A stretch of 18,773 nt of DNA from Candidatus Doudnabacteria bacterium (GCA_016198045.1 JACQJI010000037.1:1-18773); one strand, 5' to 3'; shown: positions 1 to 7,916, counted from the first letter of the stretch. Made by a program: numbers and translations. Notes: generated by a model not told the origin, from the sequence alone.

Positions 1-23
1 AGGTTATAATACGTTAAAGTATT

Positions 24-695
24 TTAACTTTTAAAATTATTAATTATAGGTACAACTTGTTTGAGATTATGAATGATAAAATCCGGTTTGGCTGCTACGA
101 GTCTTCTGGTGCTTTGGTATCCGCCGGTCAGCGCCACGGTAAAGTAACCGAATTTTTTGCCAATTTCTATTTCCTCTGTCGTATCCCCGATTGCCAAAAC
201 TTCTTTCGGCATCAGTTTGAGGTTTTTCACATAACTTGCAAGTTTAGTGTCTTTTGATCTTTGGTGCATATGGGAAATATCACCTAACTCTCTGGCTAAT
301 ATCGCATCAAACAAAGCGAAGATTCCTAATCGTTTTAATTGCTTTTGAATGTGCGGCAGCGTATGATTGCTGAAAATGATTGCCGGAATTTTATTTTTTT
401 TAAGCCAATTTAGGATTTCTCTGCTGCCGCTTCTGGTTCTGCACAAACTTTCCTGTGGCTCGTAAGCTTTGACGAAAATTTCCTCAATTTTGCGTGCTTC
501 CCGATGGTACTCGTTAAGGTTAAGCCGCATATTTACCCAGTATTTGCTAATCGGTATGTCATAATATTCGCGGAATTCCCTGACACTCGTTGGCTTCATG
601 CCATAATATTTTAAGATGGCTGTCTCGGATCTGACCACGGCATTAGTATCGGCAAAAATCGTGCCATTCCAGTCAAACGCAACTAGTTTGATCAT
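24..695 (-). CDS. HAD-superfamily hydrolase-like protein
   Basis: This 223-residue protein has the layout of a haloacid dehalogenase-fold phosphatase of the phosphoglycolate phosphatase type. Motif I is FDWNGTI with the nucleophile Asp8, a helical cap follows (about 15-85), motif II is IFSNHT, and motif IV is [14 protein letters not shown] in the C-terminal third. In phosphatases motif I is normally DxD, where the second Asp is the general acid/base; here that place is Asn10, so classical phosphatase activity is not certain. The start codon overlaps the thyA stop by four bases (ATGA), making it the last gene of the dcd-dut-tmk-thyA operon. A nucleotide or phosphosugar role is suggested by position only. 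Substrate unknown; family assignment fairly sure. Confidence 0.85.
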   Translation of the reverse strand: MIKLVAFDWNGTIFADTNAVVRSETAILKYYGMKPTSVREFREYYDIPISKYWVNMRLNLNEYHREARKIEEIFVKAYEPQESLCRTRSGSREILNWLKKNKIPAIIFSNHTLPHIQKQLKRLGIFALFDAILARELGDISHMHQRSKDTKLASYVKNLKLMPKEVLAIGDTTEEIEIGKKFGYFTVALTGGYQSTRRLVAAKPDFIIHNLKQVVPIINNFKS

Positions 696-1486
696 ACGGC
701 AATCGGTGCCTTAATTGCCGGATAGGGGTCATAGTTTACGAGTTCAAAGTCCTCGTATTTGAAATCGAAGATACTCTTCACTTCGGGATTAATTTTCATA
801 GTTGGCAGCGGACGCGGGGTCCTGGCAAGCTGGAGCTTAACCTGTTCTACATGGTTATTGTATATGTGAGTATCGCCCAATGTGTGCACAAACTCTCCCG
901 GTTCTAGACCGCAAGCCTGAGCCATCATCATGGTTAGTAGTGAGTAGGAGCTGATATTGAAAGGCACGCCCAAGAAAAGATCGGCGCTTCGCTGGTAGAG
1001 CTGGCATGAGAGTTTGCTTTCGTTGACAAAAAATTGGAACAATAAATGGCACGGCGGCAAAGCCATTTTGCTTAATTCCCCGACGTTCCAAGCGTTAAGA
1101 ATTAACCTGCGCGAGTGCGGGTTTGTTTTAATCTCATTGATTAGCCAGGATATTTGGTCGATTTCCTTGCCGTCGGGGGTTTTCCATCTTCGCCATTGAG
1201 CTCCGTAGACCGGACCGAGCTCTCCTTCTTTGTCTGCCCACTCATTCCAAATTGTGACCCCGTGGTCATTAAGAAATTTGACATTGGTATCTCCGCGCAA
1301 AAACCACAACAACTCGTAAATCACCGATTTCAGGTGAACTTTTTTGGTAGTAAGAATTGGGAATCCAGCTTGCAAATCAAATCTCATTTGGGCGCCGAAA
1401 ATAGCGCGTGTCCCAACTCCAGTCCGGTCGCTTCTGGGAGCGCCCTCCTTAAGAACTGTTTCTAACAAATTTAAATATTGTTTCAT
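692..1486 (-). CDS. thyA: Thymidylate synthase ThyA
   Basis: It converts dUMP to dTMP using 5,10-methylenetetrahydrofolate and releases dihydrofolate. At 264 residues it matches the length of E. coli ThyA as I recall it, and lines up from the first residue (MKQYLNLLE) to the last (IKAPIAV). Visible landmarks are the phosphate-binding RSDRTGVGT near 18-26, WNEWAD at 80-85, the active-site MALPPCH with the nucleophile Cys146, [13 protein letters not shown], and GDTHIYNNH. This alignment fixes the start at 1486 even though it lies 38 bases inside tmk, in another frame. No strong Shine-Dalgarno precedes it, so translational coupling to tmk is likely. It needs a reduced-folate supply and a dihydrofolate reductase, neither of which is encoded in this window. 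Confidence 0.98.
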   Translation of the reverse strand: MKQYLNLLETVLKEGAPRSDRTGVGTRAIFGAQMRFDLQAGFPILTTKKVHLKSVIYELLWFLRGDTNVKFLNDHGVTIWNEWADKEGELGPVYGAQWRRWKTPDGKEIDQISWLINEIKTNPHSRRLILNAWNVGELSKMALPPCHLLFQFFVNESKLSCQLYQRSADLFLGVPFNISSYSLLTMMMAQACGLEPGEFVHTLGDTHIYNNHVEQVKLQLARTPRPLPTMKINPEVKSIFDFKYEDFELVNYDPYPAIKAPIAV

Positions 1487-2123
1487 GGATTTCTTTGGGC
1501 TTTAACAGTTTGCCATTTTTTACGCATTCGATTACAGGATAGCCAAATTTTTTGGCTATTTCCAGATAAGTTCGTTCTGCAGCGATTATGTGTCCAATGT
1601 CCTTCTCATGCATGTCCCGTTTTCTGCCGCCGATATAAAAACGACGGGCTTTCTTGTCCACCAGTTTTTGCGCGATCTTTGCCGGAACGTGTAGAATCAA
1701 TGATAAGTCGGGTTTTGGGATTTTGAAAAGTTTAAATTCGAGTTCATCAAGCCATTTAAAGTATTTTTGCCGTTGTTTTAAGTCCTTAATCTTCCCTCCC
1801 TGATGAGCCATGTTGGAAGTTGTATAGCGGTTACAAATTACCGTATAGCCTTTTTTTAGATAGTCGGCAATTCTTCTTGAAGCGGCAAATCGGTCCGCCG
1901 CGTAGAATATAGAAGGGATGTATGAACCAAGCTCTTCCGAACTCCCGTATAATCCGTTGAGATAATCCTCGACTAAGCCAGCTGACTTTTTGCCGTATTG
2001 CGGAAAGTCCACCATGCGCACCTTTTTTCCGGTTTTCCGCAAACGTTTGATCAGTAATTTGGTTTGAGTTGCTTTCCCTGATCCGTCCGTTCCGTCGATG
2101 ACTATCAATTTACCTTTAGACAT
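1449..2123 (-). CDS. tmk: Thymidylate kinase
   Basis: It phosphorylates dTMP to dTDP with ATP. I place the start at 2123 ([11 protein letters not shown], 224 residues) and not at the upstream in-frame ATG at 2177, because the P-loop strand normally begins within the first ten residues and the extra 18 residues would lie inside dut. The P-loop [10 protein letters not shown] occupies residues 11-20, followed by AADRFAASR and the [14 protein letters not shown] segment that stands where bacterial enzymes carry DRY...AYQ. The residue after the P-loop lysine, usually Ser/Thr and a magnesium ligand, is Ala with a Thr next to it. The gene overlaps dut by 8 bases and thyA by 38, which fits a single operon. 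The function is well supported by motifs and neighbours; the P-loop variant may be a subfamily trait. Confidence 0.92.
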   Translation of the reverse strand: MSKGKLIVIDGTDGSGKATQTKLLIKRLRKTGKKVRMVDFPQYGKKSAGLVEDYLNGLYGSSEELGSYIPSIFYAADRFAASRRIADYLKKGYTVICNRYTTSNMAHQGGKIKDLKQRQKYFKWLDELEFKLFKIPKPDLSLILHVPAKIAQKLVDKKARRFYIGGRKRDMHEKDIGHIIAAERTYLEIAKKFGYPVIECVKNGKLLKPKEIHETIFKFVRNSS

Positions 2124-2556
2124 TGTGGCCTCCAGTCGAACCAAAACCGCCCCGAGATTCCGTTCGTATTTCATCAACCTCGTCCCATTCGACTTGATTG
2201 CGCTTCAAAAAAATGCCTTGACACAAACGTTCTCCTTTCTTAACGTGCACGGGTTTATCGGTAAAATTGAACAGCTGCAGTTTAACTTCATCTTGGGGAC
2301 CGGAATAATCTCGGTCAACAATTCCGATGCTTTGTGGAACCGATAAACCTTTTTTCAAAGGCAAACTGCTTCTTGGGGCAATCATTAAAAAGTGATCATG
2401 AGGCGCTTCAATGATTAGGCCGGTGCCTAGTAATTTAATCTCGTGAGGTCCAATCACTGCGTCTTCGTTTGACGCCAAATCAAAAGCAGCAGATTCCTCG
2501 GTTTGGTAATTGGGTAATTCTATACTGGGATCTAGTCGTTTGATTTTGACTTTCAT
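2116..2556 (-). CDS. dut: dUTP diphosphatase
   Basis: A trimeric-type dUTPase of 146 residues that hydrolyses dUTP to dUMP and pyrophosphate, keeping uracil out of DNA and feeding thymidylate synthase. The five family motifs are readable: an AFDLAS segment near the start, APRSSLPLKKG, GIVDRDYSG with the catalytic Asp, the GERLCQ segment, and the C-terminal phosphate-clamping tail SRGGFGSTG. I chose the ATG at 2556 (MKVKIKRLD) over the longer 2607 start because the extra residues would only overlap dcd, and because a good GAGGAA Shine-Dalgarno at the end of dcd sits just upstream of 2556. The gene follows dcd by one base and overlaps tmk by eight. Confidence 0.96.
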   Translation of the reverse strand: MKVKIKRLDPSIELPNYQTEESAAFDLASNEDAVIGPHEIKLLGTGLIIEAPHDHFLMIAPRSSLPLKKGLSVPQSIGIVDRDYSGPQDEVKLQLFNFTDKPVHVKKGERLCQGIFLKRNQVEWDEVDEIRTESRGGFGSTGGHNV

Positions 2557-2557
2557 T

Positions 2558-3127
2558 TTACATTTCCTCGTTGAGTTTGGAAGCGAGCGGAGATGTTTGG
2601 CCTGCATACTTATTGTTTTTTTTCATCCTGTAAGGTACTTCCACCGGACTGGAAACTTCCTCAAAAGTAAATGAACAAATACGCATACCTGGATACAGAG
2701 CGATTGGCATGGTACCTAAGTTTCCTAGTTCCATAGTAGGAACGCCGATCCATCCAGGGTCAAACACTGATGCGGTGCCGTGAACAATTATTCCCAGACG
2801 TCCGAGTGAGCTGCGCCCCTCAATTCTTCCAAGCAGGTCATCGGCTAATTCCAACGATTCCATAGTGTTAGCGAGCGCAAACGACCCAGGCTGCATTATG
2901 AACGGTCTCTCGTCATTTATTTCCACCTCATCCATCAGTTCGTTGATATCAATATTTTTCCGCAAGTCGATATATGGATATCGGGAGTTTTTAAAGACCC
3001 GGAATTTATTACCTAGATGCAAATCAATCGAGCAGGACCCAAGTTGAACCGCAAGGTTAGGTTCAGGGGTTATTTTTATCCTACCGGTTTCAAGTGCTTT
3101 TTTTATGTCTTTGTCAGAGAGGATCAT
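2558..3127 (-). CDS. dcd: dCTP deaminase
   Basis: It deaminates dCTP to dUTP, the first step of the pathway completed by the three genes downstream. The 189-residue protein shows GRSSLGR (104-110), the long strand HGTASVFDPGWIG (116-128), and MELGN with the likely catalytic Glu133, then the C-terminal KYAGQTSP that closes over the nucleotide. Some archaeal homologues also hydrolyse dUTP, but a separate dUTPase follows directly, so I infer a deaminase-only enzyme. An extended -10 sequence ends six bases before the ATG, which predicts a leaderless transcript starting at the A of the start codon. It is the first gene of the thymidylate operon. Confidence 0.96.
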   Translation of the reverse strand: MILSDKDIKKALETGRIKITPEPNLAVQLGSCSIDLHLGNKFRVFKNSRYPYIDLRKNIDINELMDEVEINDERPFIMQPGSFALANTMESLELADDLLGRIEGRSSLGRLGIIVHGTASVFDPGWIGVPTMELGNLGTMPIALYPGMRICSFTFEEVSSPVEVPYRMKKNNKYAGQTSPLASKLNEEM

Positions 3128-3133
3128 GTGGTC

Positions 3134-3142
3134 ATTTTAGCA
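3134..3142 (-). promoter_or_regulatory. Extended -10 promoter of dcd, predicted leaderless
   Basis: On the minus strand the sequence reads TGCTAAAAT, an extended -10 with TAAAAT at 3139-3134. Six bases (GACCAC) separate it from the dcd ATG, so position +1 falls on the A of the start codon. No convincing -35 is visible, which is usual for extended -10 promoters. The site lies in the 19-base gap after the gamma-glutamate ligase stop. Confidence 0.6.
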
Positions 3143-3146
3143 AAAT

Positions 3147-3863
3147 TTACCTAGTTTTAAAAATCTTGAGCAACGGATAATAAATGTCGCCTTTGAGGGG
3201 CATAACCAGTTTTCTGTAGGTCTGTTTTTCAGTAAACTTTACGGCAGCGCCCCTGATCACGATTATTGGCGTTCGCTCGCTTCCCTCACCCATAAGAAAA
3301 ACGCTCATGGCGGCCAAGGCGTCGGGGATGTCAGTTTGAGTATATTTGAATTTCCTGCCGAAAATATCTTTGGATTTACGATAGTCTTTGAGCGGCTCGA
3401 ATCCGAAAAGTCCGATGGCCAGTCCGATAGTTCCCCGTCTCATGGGAAAAGTGTGGCTGTCAGTGGCAATTACTCCTAAGTTTTTGATCTTATGCTTTCG
3501 CCGAAGAAAAGACCAAATTTCCCTAAGCAGCTGGTTTACGTTGTTTGGCAAAAGAACATAGTAGCCGTTGGCATTGCTCTCGTCGATTCCCGCAGACATC
3601 CCCAGCGCGTGGTTTTTGATGGTTAGAACAAATTTCTGCTGTTTGATGCGGGTAAGTGCGTAGTAATCAGCTTCCCGTTTGATTAATTTGAGCTTGTCGA
3701 TTTTAGGTTCGATTTTGACGCATCGGCCTTGGTGAATAGCCAAGACTTTGGAGGTGATAACAACGATATCGCCGTTTCTAAGCTTTGTGATGCCTGACAG
3801 GAGGTCATAGATGTCATCCTTGGGCGGAAGAAAGGCGCGGGTTTTAACCTTGAAAAACCTCAT
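3147..3863 (-). CDS. CofE-like gamma-glutamate ligase (F420/folate type)
   Basis: A 238-residue member of the F420-0:gamma-glutamyl ligase fold. Members add L-glutamate through a gamma-linkage to F420-0 or, in organisms without F420, perhaps to folate-like acceptors. Visible signatures are NGDIVVITSKVLAIHQGR near the start, the family's GIDESNANGYY, and the long block RRGTIGLAIGLFG...DYRKSKDIFGRKF..TQTDIPDALAAMS, followed by PIIVIRGA. I placed the start at MRFFKVKTRAF (3863) because the family begins there; the upstream 24 codons only overlap the preceding gene. No F420 pathway gene is visible here. The overlap of 20 bases with the membrane gene upstream suggests coupled translation. Family call strong, substrate open. 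Confidence 0.85.
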   Translation of the reverse strand: MRFFKVKTRAFLPPKDDIYDLLSGITKLRNGDIVVITSKVLAIHQGRCVKIEPKIDKLKLIKREADYYALTRIKQQKFVLTIKNHALGMSAGIDESNANGYYVLLPNNVNQLLREIWSFLRRKHKIKNLGVIATDSHTFPMRRGTIGLAIGLFGFEPLKDYRKSKDIFGRKFKYTQTDIPDALAAMSVFLMGEGSERTPIIVIRGAAVKFTEKQTYRKLVMPLKGDIYYPLLKIFKTR

Positions 3864-4485
3864 GTAACCAGTTTTTGACGTCCAGTTCCAAAAGTTTTTT
3901 GACTGCCAAGAAGCTGACAGCAATTCCTGCCGCAAACAGCAGCCTTTCTATAATTACGACTGGAATAAGACTCAGCCAAACCTCTCGGGGCAGATTAAAA
4001 GCCCAGATCCACAACGCTCCACCAACCGCGTGAGCCGTGAAAGTAGCGCCCAAACTTCTGGCCACCAGCGATTTCTCGCTAAAGAAGTATGTTATAACCG
4101 GAATCAACCAGAGTAAAGAGTAAACCCAAACTGTTCGGCCGATTGGGTGGGATATAAACGCAATCATGGCCAGCAACGGAATCAGGATATTGAATTTTGT
4201 GTTGCGGGAAAAGTAGATGACAGCAAACGCTGTGGGGATTAGACGGATTGCAAATCCCGCGTCGAAGTTAGCGCTTCCATGCAGCAAAAAATTGACAAAT
4301 TGCATGGCTATGACGGAAACAACTCCCCAGGTGGTGCCCAAAAATGCGCCTGAGATTGGAGCAAAGCTGTCGAACAGCGTGAAAGTCGCCGTGGATCCCG
4401 CGAGGTTGGACAATTTAATGTTTAGTGCCAGCACCCCAAACGCCACAAACAACAGAATAAAAAGAATTTTTTTGCGACTTGTCAT
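3844..4485 (-). CDS. ECF-transporter S-component-like membrane protein
   Basis: A 213-residue integral membrane protein with about six hydrophobic helices. The first loop FTLFDSFAPISGAFLGTTWGVVSVIAMQFVNF resembles the helix 2-3 region of ECF-type vitamin S-components, which dock onto a shared energizing module encoded elsewhere. No ATPase or T-component lies nearby, which is normal for group II ECF transporters. It overlaps rplA by four bases (ATGA) and the CofE-like ligase by 20, so uptake and glutamylation of one ligand, perhaps a folate, is an attractive inference. I cannot exclude another small permease or a VKOR-like fold from sequence reading alone. Confidence 0.55.
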   Translation of the reverse strand: MTSRKKILFILLFVAFGVLALNIKLSNLAGSTATFTLFDSFAPISGAFLGTTWGVVSVIAMQFVNFLLHGSANFDAGFAIRLIPTAFAVIYFSRNTKFNILIPLLAMIAFISHPIGRTVWVYSLLWLIPVITYFFSEKSLVARSLGATFTAHAVGGALWIWAFNLPREVWLSLIPVVIIERLLFAAGIAVSFLAVKKLLELDVKNWLHEVFQG

Positions 4486-5114
4486 ATTTTAATTTTAATT
4501 GCTGGGCCCATGGTTGAATGAATAGTCATGGACTGGATAAATTCCTTTTTAATCTCGGCTGGTTTGGCTGCTCTCAGAGCGTCTAGGAAAGCTTTAAAAT
4601 TTTCAGTCAGTTGACTAACATCAAAACTCGTCTTGCCGATTGTCATATGGACGTTCCCGGAGTCGTCATTTTTGAATTCCGTTTTGCCGCTGGCATATTC
4701 CTTGAGAGCTTTTTCTATGTCCGCGGTCACTGTTCCGGACTTGGGATTGGGCATCAAGCCTTTCGGGCCCAGAATTTTGGCGATTTGGGCAAGTTTGGGC
4801 ATGATTGCGGGTTCGGCAATCGCGATATCAAAGTCAACTTGGCCGGTTTCTTTGATTTTTTTGATCAGTTCATCGCCTTCGTTGCCTGCAAAAACTGCGA
4901 TTTTTTTCGTTTTGCCGCTCCCGTGAGGCAGGGTTATGGTTGCCCGGACGGTTTGTTCGGTTTTTTTAGGATCAATACCAAGACGAACGTGAACCTCGAC
5001 GTTGCCAACAAATTTGGTGGTTGCAGTTTTTTGGGCCAAAGCCACTGCCTCCTCAGGCTCGTATTCTTTGGTGGGATCTATTTCTTTTTTTGCCGCGCTT
5101 AGGCGTTTGTCCAT
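4482..5114 (-). CDS. rplA: 50S ribosomal protein L1
   Basis: L1 forms the mobile stalk of the large subunit that moves deacylated tRNA out of the E site, and in many bacteria it also represses its own operon. The 210-residue sequence has the expected two-domain order: YEPEEAVALAQKTATTKFVGNVEVHVRLGIDPKK, then domain II with KIAVFAGNEGDELIKK and the conserved ILGPKGLMPNPKSGTV, returning to domain I with SQLTENFKAFLDALRAAKP. I set the start at MDKRLSAAKKE (5114); the preceding 12 codons overlap the upstream gene and do not match L1. AAGGACAGG upstream, inside the previous gene, is the probable ribosome binding site. L1 has been reported missing from some CPR lineages; here it is intact, though separated from rplK by a membrane gene. 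Confidence 0.97.
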   Translation of the reverse strand: MDKRLSAAKKEIDPTKEYEPEEAVALAQKTATTKFVGNVEVHVRLGIDPKKTEQTVRATITLPHGSGKTKKIAVFAGNEGDELIKKIKETGQVDFDIAIAEPAIMPKLAQIAKILGPKGLMPNPKSGTVTADIEKALKEYASGKTEFKNDDSGNVHMTIGKTSFDVSQLTENFKAFLDALRAAKPAEIKKEFIQSMTIHSTMGPAIKIKI

Positions 5115-5116
5115 AT

Positions 5117-5485
5117 TTAAACCTGTCCTTCTTTTCGAATCAGCATCCAATGATAACCAAACAGCGGGACGCCCACGATCAGCTGGGCAATGGCCAGAGA
5201 TGCTTGGCTTTGTTTTTGCGCCGGCCTCGTGACCTCTCTGCAGTATTGTTCATCTTCGGCTCGCTGGCGATCCAATTCTTCCTGCGTTTGTCCTGTGGTT
5301 CCGTTTTCCTTTAGGGGAGCCGCGTACCTCGGACCATAAAAGCACATCGCGTCATCAGCCTTGGTGAAAATCCAGGTTTTGAGCCCAAGGTTAATGAGGC
5401 TGACTGAACCGATAATTATCAGAACCAAACCCACAACCGCAAACAGGTAGAGGTAAACTTTTCGTAATGTGAGATTGAGAGCCAT
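5117..5485 (-). CDS. Small two-helix membrane protein between L11 and L1
   Basis: A 122-residue protein with a first hydrophobic helix (about 9-34, KVYLYLFAVVGLVLIIIGSV), a polar, Glu/Gln/Arg-rich central segment of about 55 residues with Cys48 and a second Cys in EQYCREV, and a second helix near 94-116 ending GYHWMLIRKE. The pattern resembles small Patescibacteria membrane proteins, possibly of the DUF5671 type, but I cannot name the family with certainty. Two bases separate its stop from the rplA start, so it is part of the ribosomal operon. It sits where most bacteria have rplK directly followed by rplA, and its function is unknown. Confidence 0.8.
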   Translation of the reverse strand: MALNLTLRKVYLYLFAVVGLVLIIIGSVSLINLGLKTWIFTKADDAMCFYGPRYAAPLKENGTTGQTQEELDRQRAEDEQYCREVTRPAQKQSQASLAIAQLIVGVPLFGYHWMLIRKEGQV

Positions 5486-5491
5486 AAAATC

Positions 5492-5522
5492 AGTTGATAG
5501 TTAATAGATGATAGTTGATAGT
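5492..5522. repeat. AT-rich intergenic repeat (AGTTGATAGTTAATAG type)
   Basis: The rplK to membrane-protein gap contains AGTTGATAGTTAATAG followed by a second copy of AGTTGATAGT, a loose tandem of about 10 bases. A close relative fills the rmuC to NYN gap at 17536-17566, and AGTTAATAG occurs again upstream of gyrB near 10368-10376. It holds no clear Shine-Dalgarno and does not form an obvious hairpin. Confidence 0.6.
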
Positions 5523-5525
5523 AAC

Positions 5526-5951
5526 TCACTCAATAATTTCCACGCCCATGGAGCGGGCGGTGCCGGCTACGATTTTTTCTGCAGCATCGAGGTCATTGGC
5601 GTTTAAGTCTGGCAGCTTGGTTTCAGCTATTTCCCGCAGCTGTTTTTTGCTAATCTTGCCGACTTTGTTGAGCAAGGGGTTGCTAGAGCCTTTTTCCAGG
5701 CCAGCGGCTTTGCGGATCAAAACCGAGGCCGGCGGGGTTTTGAGGATAAACGAATAGCTTCGGTCCTCGTAAATCGTAATCTCCGCGGGAACCACCGTGT
5801 CACCCATTACCGCGGTTTTTTCGTTGAAATTCTTGGTGAATTGCCCCAGATTGATTCCGTGGGGGCCCAACACCGTGCCTACGGGCGGAGCTGGGGTAGC
5901 TTTGCCGGCCGGCAGCTGGATTTTGATGACTGTTTTAACTTTCTTGGCCAT
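5526..5951 (-). CDS. rplK: 50S ribosomal protein L11
   Basis: L11 binds 23S rRNA at the GTPase-associated centre where EF-G and EF-Tu act. The 141-residue length is standard. The N-terminal domain shows [38 protein letters not shown], including the conserved Pro-rich factor-binding loop, and the rRNA-binding C-terminal domain shows [21 protein letters not shown] and the family end [17 protein letters not shown] upstream on the coding strand is a plausible ribosome binding site. The gene is two bases downstream of a slipin gene, which interrupts the usual nusG-rplK order. Confidence 0.98.
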   Translation of the reverse strand: MAKKVKTVIKIQLPAGKATPAPPVGTVLGPHGINLGQFTKNFNEKTAVMGDTVVPAEITIYEDRSYSFILKTPPASVLIRKAAGLEKGSSNPLLNKVGKISKKQLREIAETKLPDLNANDLDAAEKIVAGTARSMGVEIIE

Positions 5952-5953
5952 AG

Positions 5954-6712
5954 CTAGCCTTTCGTCTCGTCTTTGATAAATTTATTAAGTTCACGGATGG
6001 TGCTCATAAACTGCGCCGGGAAAATTATGGTGGAATTTTTCTCAATGCTGATTTCGGCCATAGTTTGCAGGTTTCGCAGCTGCAAAGCGATTGGGTGGGC
6101 CGCGATCACGTCCGCTGCTTCAGAAAGCTTCTGGGCGGACAGAAATTCTCCTTCTGCCGCGATGATTTTTGACCGCTTTTCCCTTTCGGCTTCGGCCTGT
6201 CTGGCCATGGCGCGCTGCATGTTTTCGGGAAGCTCAATGTCTTTGATCTCCACAACCGAAACCACTACCCCCCACGGCTCGGTGTGCGTATCCAAGACGT
6301 TCCTGATTTCCTGGTTGATGCGGTCGCGTTCAGACAAGATCTCATCCAATTCAAATCTGCCGACAATGTTGCGGACCGTGGTTTGCGCGATCTGATTGAT
6401 GGCGGCCATGACGTTTTCGATAGCTACAATGCTTTTGATCGGGTCAACTATTTTGTAATACGCCACAGCCGAAACATCGATTGAGACGTTGTCTTTGGTG
6501 ATGATCTTCTGCGGCTGAATGGGCATGGTGACTGTGCGCAAATCCACCTTGCGCACCCATTCGATATAGGGAATGACCCAGTTAAGGCCTGGCATTTTAG
6601 TGCCCATGATTTTGCCCAACCGGAACACCACGCCGGTCTGATACTGTTGGACAATCTTAAGCCCGGGAAGAATAACAAAAATTATAACAAAAGCGATTAT
6701 ATAGTAGAGCAT
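5954..6712 (-). CDS. SPFH/Band 7 family protein (slipin)
   Basis: A 252-residue stomatin-like protein: one N-terminal membrane helix (about 2-20), then the SPFH domain beginning with [16 protein letters not shown], and the typical slipin block [62 protein letters not shown] followed by a coiled segment. Bacterial slipins form oligomeric membrane scaffolds and often work with an NfeD-like partner or a membrane protease; neither is adjacent here. The gene lies between nusG and rplK with two-base gaps on both sides, so it is co-transcribed with the translation genes. Family certain, cellular role not known. Confidence 0.93.
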   Translation of the reverse strand: MLYYIIAFVIIFVILPGLKIVQQYQTGVVFRLGKIMGTKMPGLNWVIPYIEWVRKVDLRTVTMPIQPQKIITKDNVSIDVSAVAYYKIVDPIKSIVAIENVMAAINQIAQTTVRNIVGRFELDEILSERDRINQEIRNVLDTHTEPWGVVVSVVEIKDIELPENMQRAMARQAEAEREKRSKIIAAEGEFLSAQKLSEAADVIAAHPIALQLRNLQTMAEISIEKNSTIIFPAQFMSTIRELNKFIKDETKG

Positions 6713-6714
6713 AT

Positions 6715-7260
6715 TTATAGTTTTTTAATTTGTAAAAAATCCAATTCCAGCGGCGTCTCTCGACCGAAAATAGACACCAGGACTTTAACTTTGCCCTTTT
6801 CCTCGTCCACATCCGAAACCTTGCCTTCGTAGTCTTTGAACGGCCCATCCATGATCCGCACCAAATCGCCTTTGGCCACGTCGATTTTGTACTTCGGCTC
6901 CTCCACTCCCATTCGCTTCTGCAAAGACTGGATTTCAGTATCAGAAATTGGAGTTGGAATGGTTCCAGAACCCACAAAACCCGTGACGTTGGGCGTGTTT
7001 CTGACCACATACCATGAGTCATCGGTCACGATCATCTCCACCAGAACGTATCCGGGGAAGATTTTTTCTTCGACAGTGACTCTTTTTCCTTCTCTGATCT
7101 TGATTTTTTTCTCTTTGGGAACTAGAACGGCGAAAATTTTGTCTTCCATGTCCATGGACTCGATGCGCTGCTTGAGGTTGAAAGCCACACTGTCCTCATA
7201 TCCTGAGTAAGTGTGCAGTACGTACCAATGTTTTTCACCTGTGACTTGCTGTCGAGCCAT
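6715..7260 (-). CDS. nusG: Transcription termination/antitermination protein NusG
   Basis: NusG binds RNA polymerase and links it to Rho and to the ribosome. The 181-residue protein begins with the NGN domain (EKHWYVLHTYSGYEDSVAFNLKQRIESM, later FPGYVLVEM and NTPNVTGFVG) and ends with a KOW domain (KGDLVRIMDGPFKDYEGKVSDVDEEKGKVKVLV). The order and length are standard. It would normally follow secE directly; here a YdjM-like membrane gene and a structured element come between. No clear Shine-Dalgarno stands before the ATG. Confidence 0.98.
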   Translation of the reverse strand: MARQQVTGEKHWYVLHTYSGYEDSVAFNLKQRIESMDMEDKIFAVLVPKEKKIKIREGKRVTVEEKIFPGYVLVEMIVTDDSWYVVRNTPNVTGFVGSGTIPTPISDTEIQSLQKRMGVEEPKYKIDVAKGDLVRIMDGPFKDYEGKVSDVDEEKGKVKVLVSIFGRETPLELDFLQIKKL

Positions 7261-7264
7261 AGTT

Positions 7265-7777
7265 TTATATGAGTAAACCCAATGCTGTTATTATTAAAAT
7301 TATTTCTAGCTTGAAAGAAAAAACTTTTGCGTACTCTTTGAGGAATGTCAGCCAGTATTGGAAAAATGAGAGGTCCGGCAGGCTGATTTTACGATCCAGT
7401 GGCAAGTTGTAAAGTGTGTTGGAAAACGGATAAAGCCAGAGAATTCCTTCAGCCGAAAACGTGTCTATGAAAAAGTGCGACCATGTCCCGATTATGAATG
7501 CCCAGGCGAATAATCTTTGTTCAGGAAATAGTAAATAATAAATAGCAAATAGTAATAAGTACAGAAGAGGGGCGTGGGTTTTAAACTTGCGGTGGTTGAT
7601 CGATTCGTCAGCGATGAATTTTCCCTTTTTCAGGAAAACTAGGAAGAAGTCGATGTCCGGGAGGAATGCGAAAAAGGAAGTCAGCGCCAGGAATTCAGGG
7701 CGGTTGAGGCTTGGGACAAGCTGTGCCGCCGCTTTCGCGGCCAAAAATCCCCCAGCAATGTGTCCTGGCGGAAGCAT
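7265..7777 (-). CDS. YdjM-like membrane-bound metal-dependent hydrolase (DUF457)
   Basis: A 170-residue membrane protein with the DUF457/YdjM pattern. An N-terminal PPGHIAGG with a conserved His is followed by FLPDIDFF, then HRKFKTHAPLL, and a helix GTWSHFFIDTFSAEGILWLYPF; the His and Asp residues are placed as potential metal ligands near the membrane surface. Four or five hydrophobic helices are visible. Family members are called metal-dependent hydrolases by motif only, and their substrates are not established. The gene lies between secE and nusG, which in most bacteria are adjacent. The ATG at 7777 is one base from the preceding 46-codon frame and two from the outer arm of the inverted-repeat element upstream. 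Confidence 0.8.
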   Translation of the reverse strand: MLPPGHIAGGFLAAKAAAQLVPSLNRPEFLALTSFFAFLPDIDFFLVFLKKGKFIADESINHRKFKTHAPLLYLLLFAIYYLLFPEQRLFAWAFIIGTWSHFFIDTFSAEGILWLYPFSNTLYNLPLDRKISLPDLSFFQYWLTFLKEYAKVFSFKLEIILIITALGLLI

Positions 7778-7778
7778 T

Positions 7779-7916
7779 TCAGGTACTAGAAATTTGACTT
7801 AATTTTTCGACCATTTGAATTGGCCCCATGCCTGGTCGAAAATTATAGCGCAATATGTTTTTGATCAGGAATCCGGGAACGAAAAACATATTGCGGGTCA
7901 AATTTTCAGTACCTGA
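7779..7916 (-). repeat. Cloverleaf-like inverted-repeat element in the secE-ydjM gap
   Basis: This 138-base stretch consists almost wholly of three nested complementary arms. The outer arms 7779-7798 and 7897-7916 pair at 18 of 20 positions, plus a G·U on the transcribed strand. Inside are two hairpins: 7804-7813 with 7833-7842 (10 perfect pairs, TTTTCGACCA/TGGTCGAAAA) and 7849-7862 with 7882-7895 (14 perfect pairs, CGCAATATGTTTTT). Both hairpins enclose 19-base loops. The outcome is a three-way junction as DNA cruciform or as RNA. It fills the intergenic space from three bases after the secE stop to two bases before the next ATG. It could be an RNA regulator of the operon, a processing site, or a small non-autonomous mobile element. 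No family recognised. Confidence 0.75.

Noticed and set aside
1..23. Weak palindrome AATAC...GTATT and a TATAAT-like sequence at the window edge
   Set aside because: The stem has only five A/T-rich pairs, and no gene lies downstream in the window to judge promoter or terminator function.
4611..5102. Long plus-strand open frame opposite rplA
   Set aside because: It is antisense to a certain ribosomal gene, with Phe/Cys/Gly-rich composition typical of the reverse of Lys/Ala-rich codons, and no start signal.
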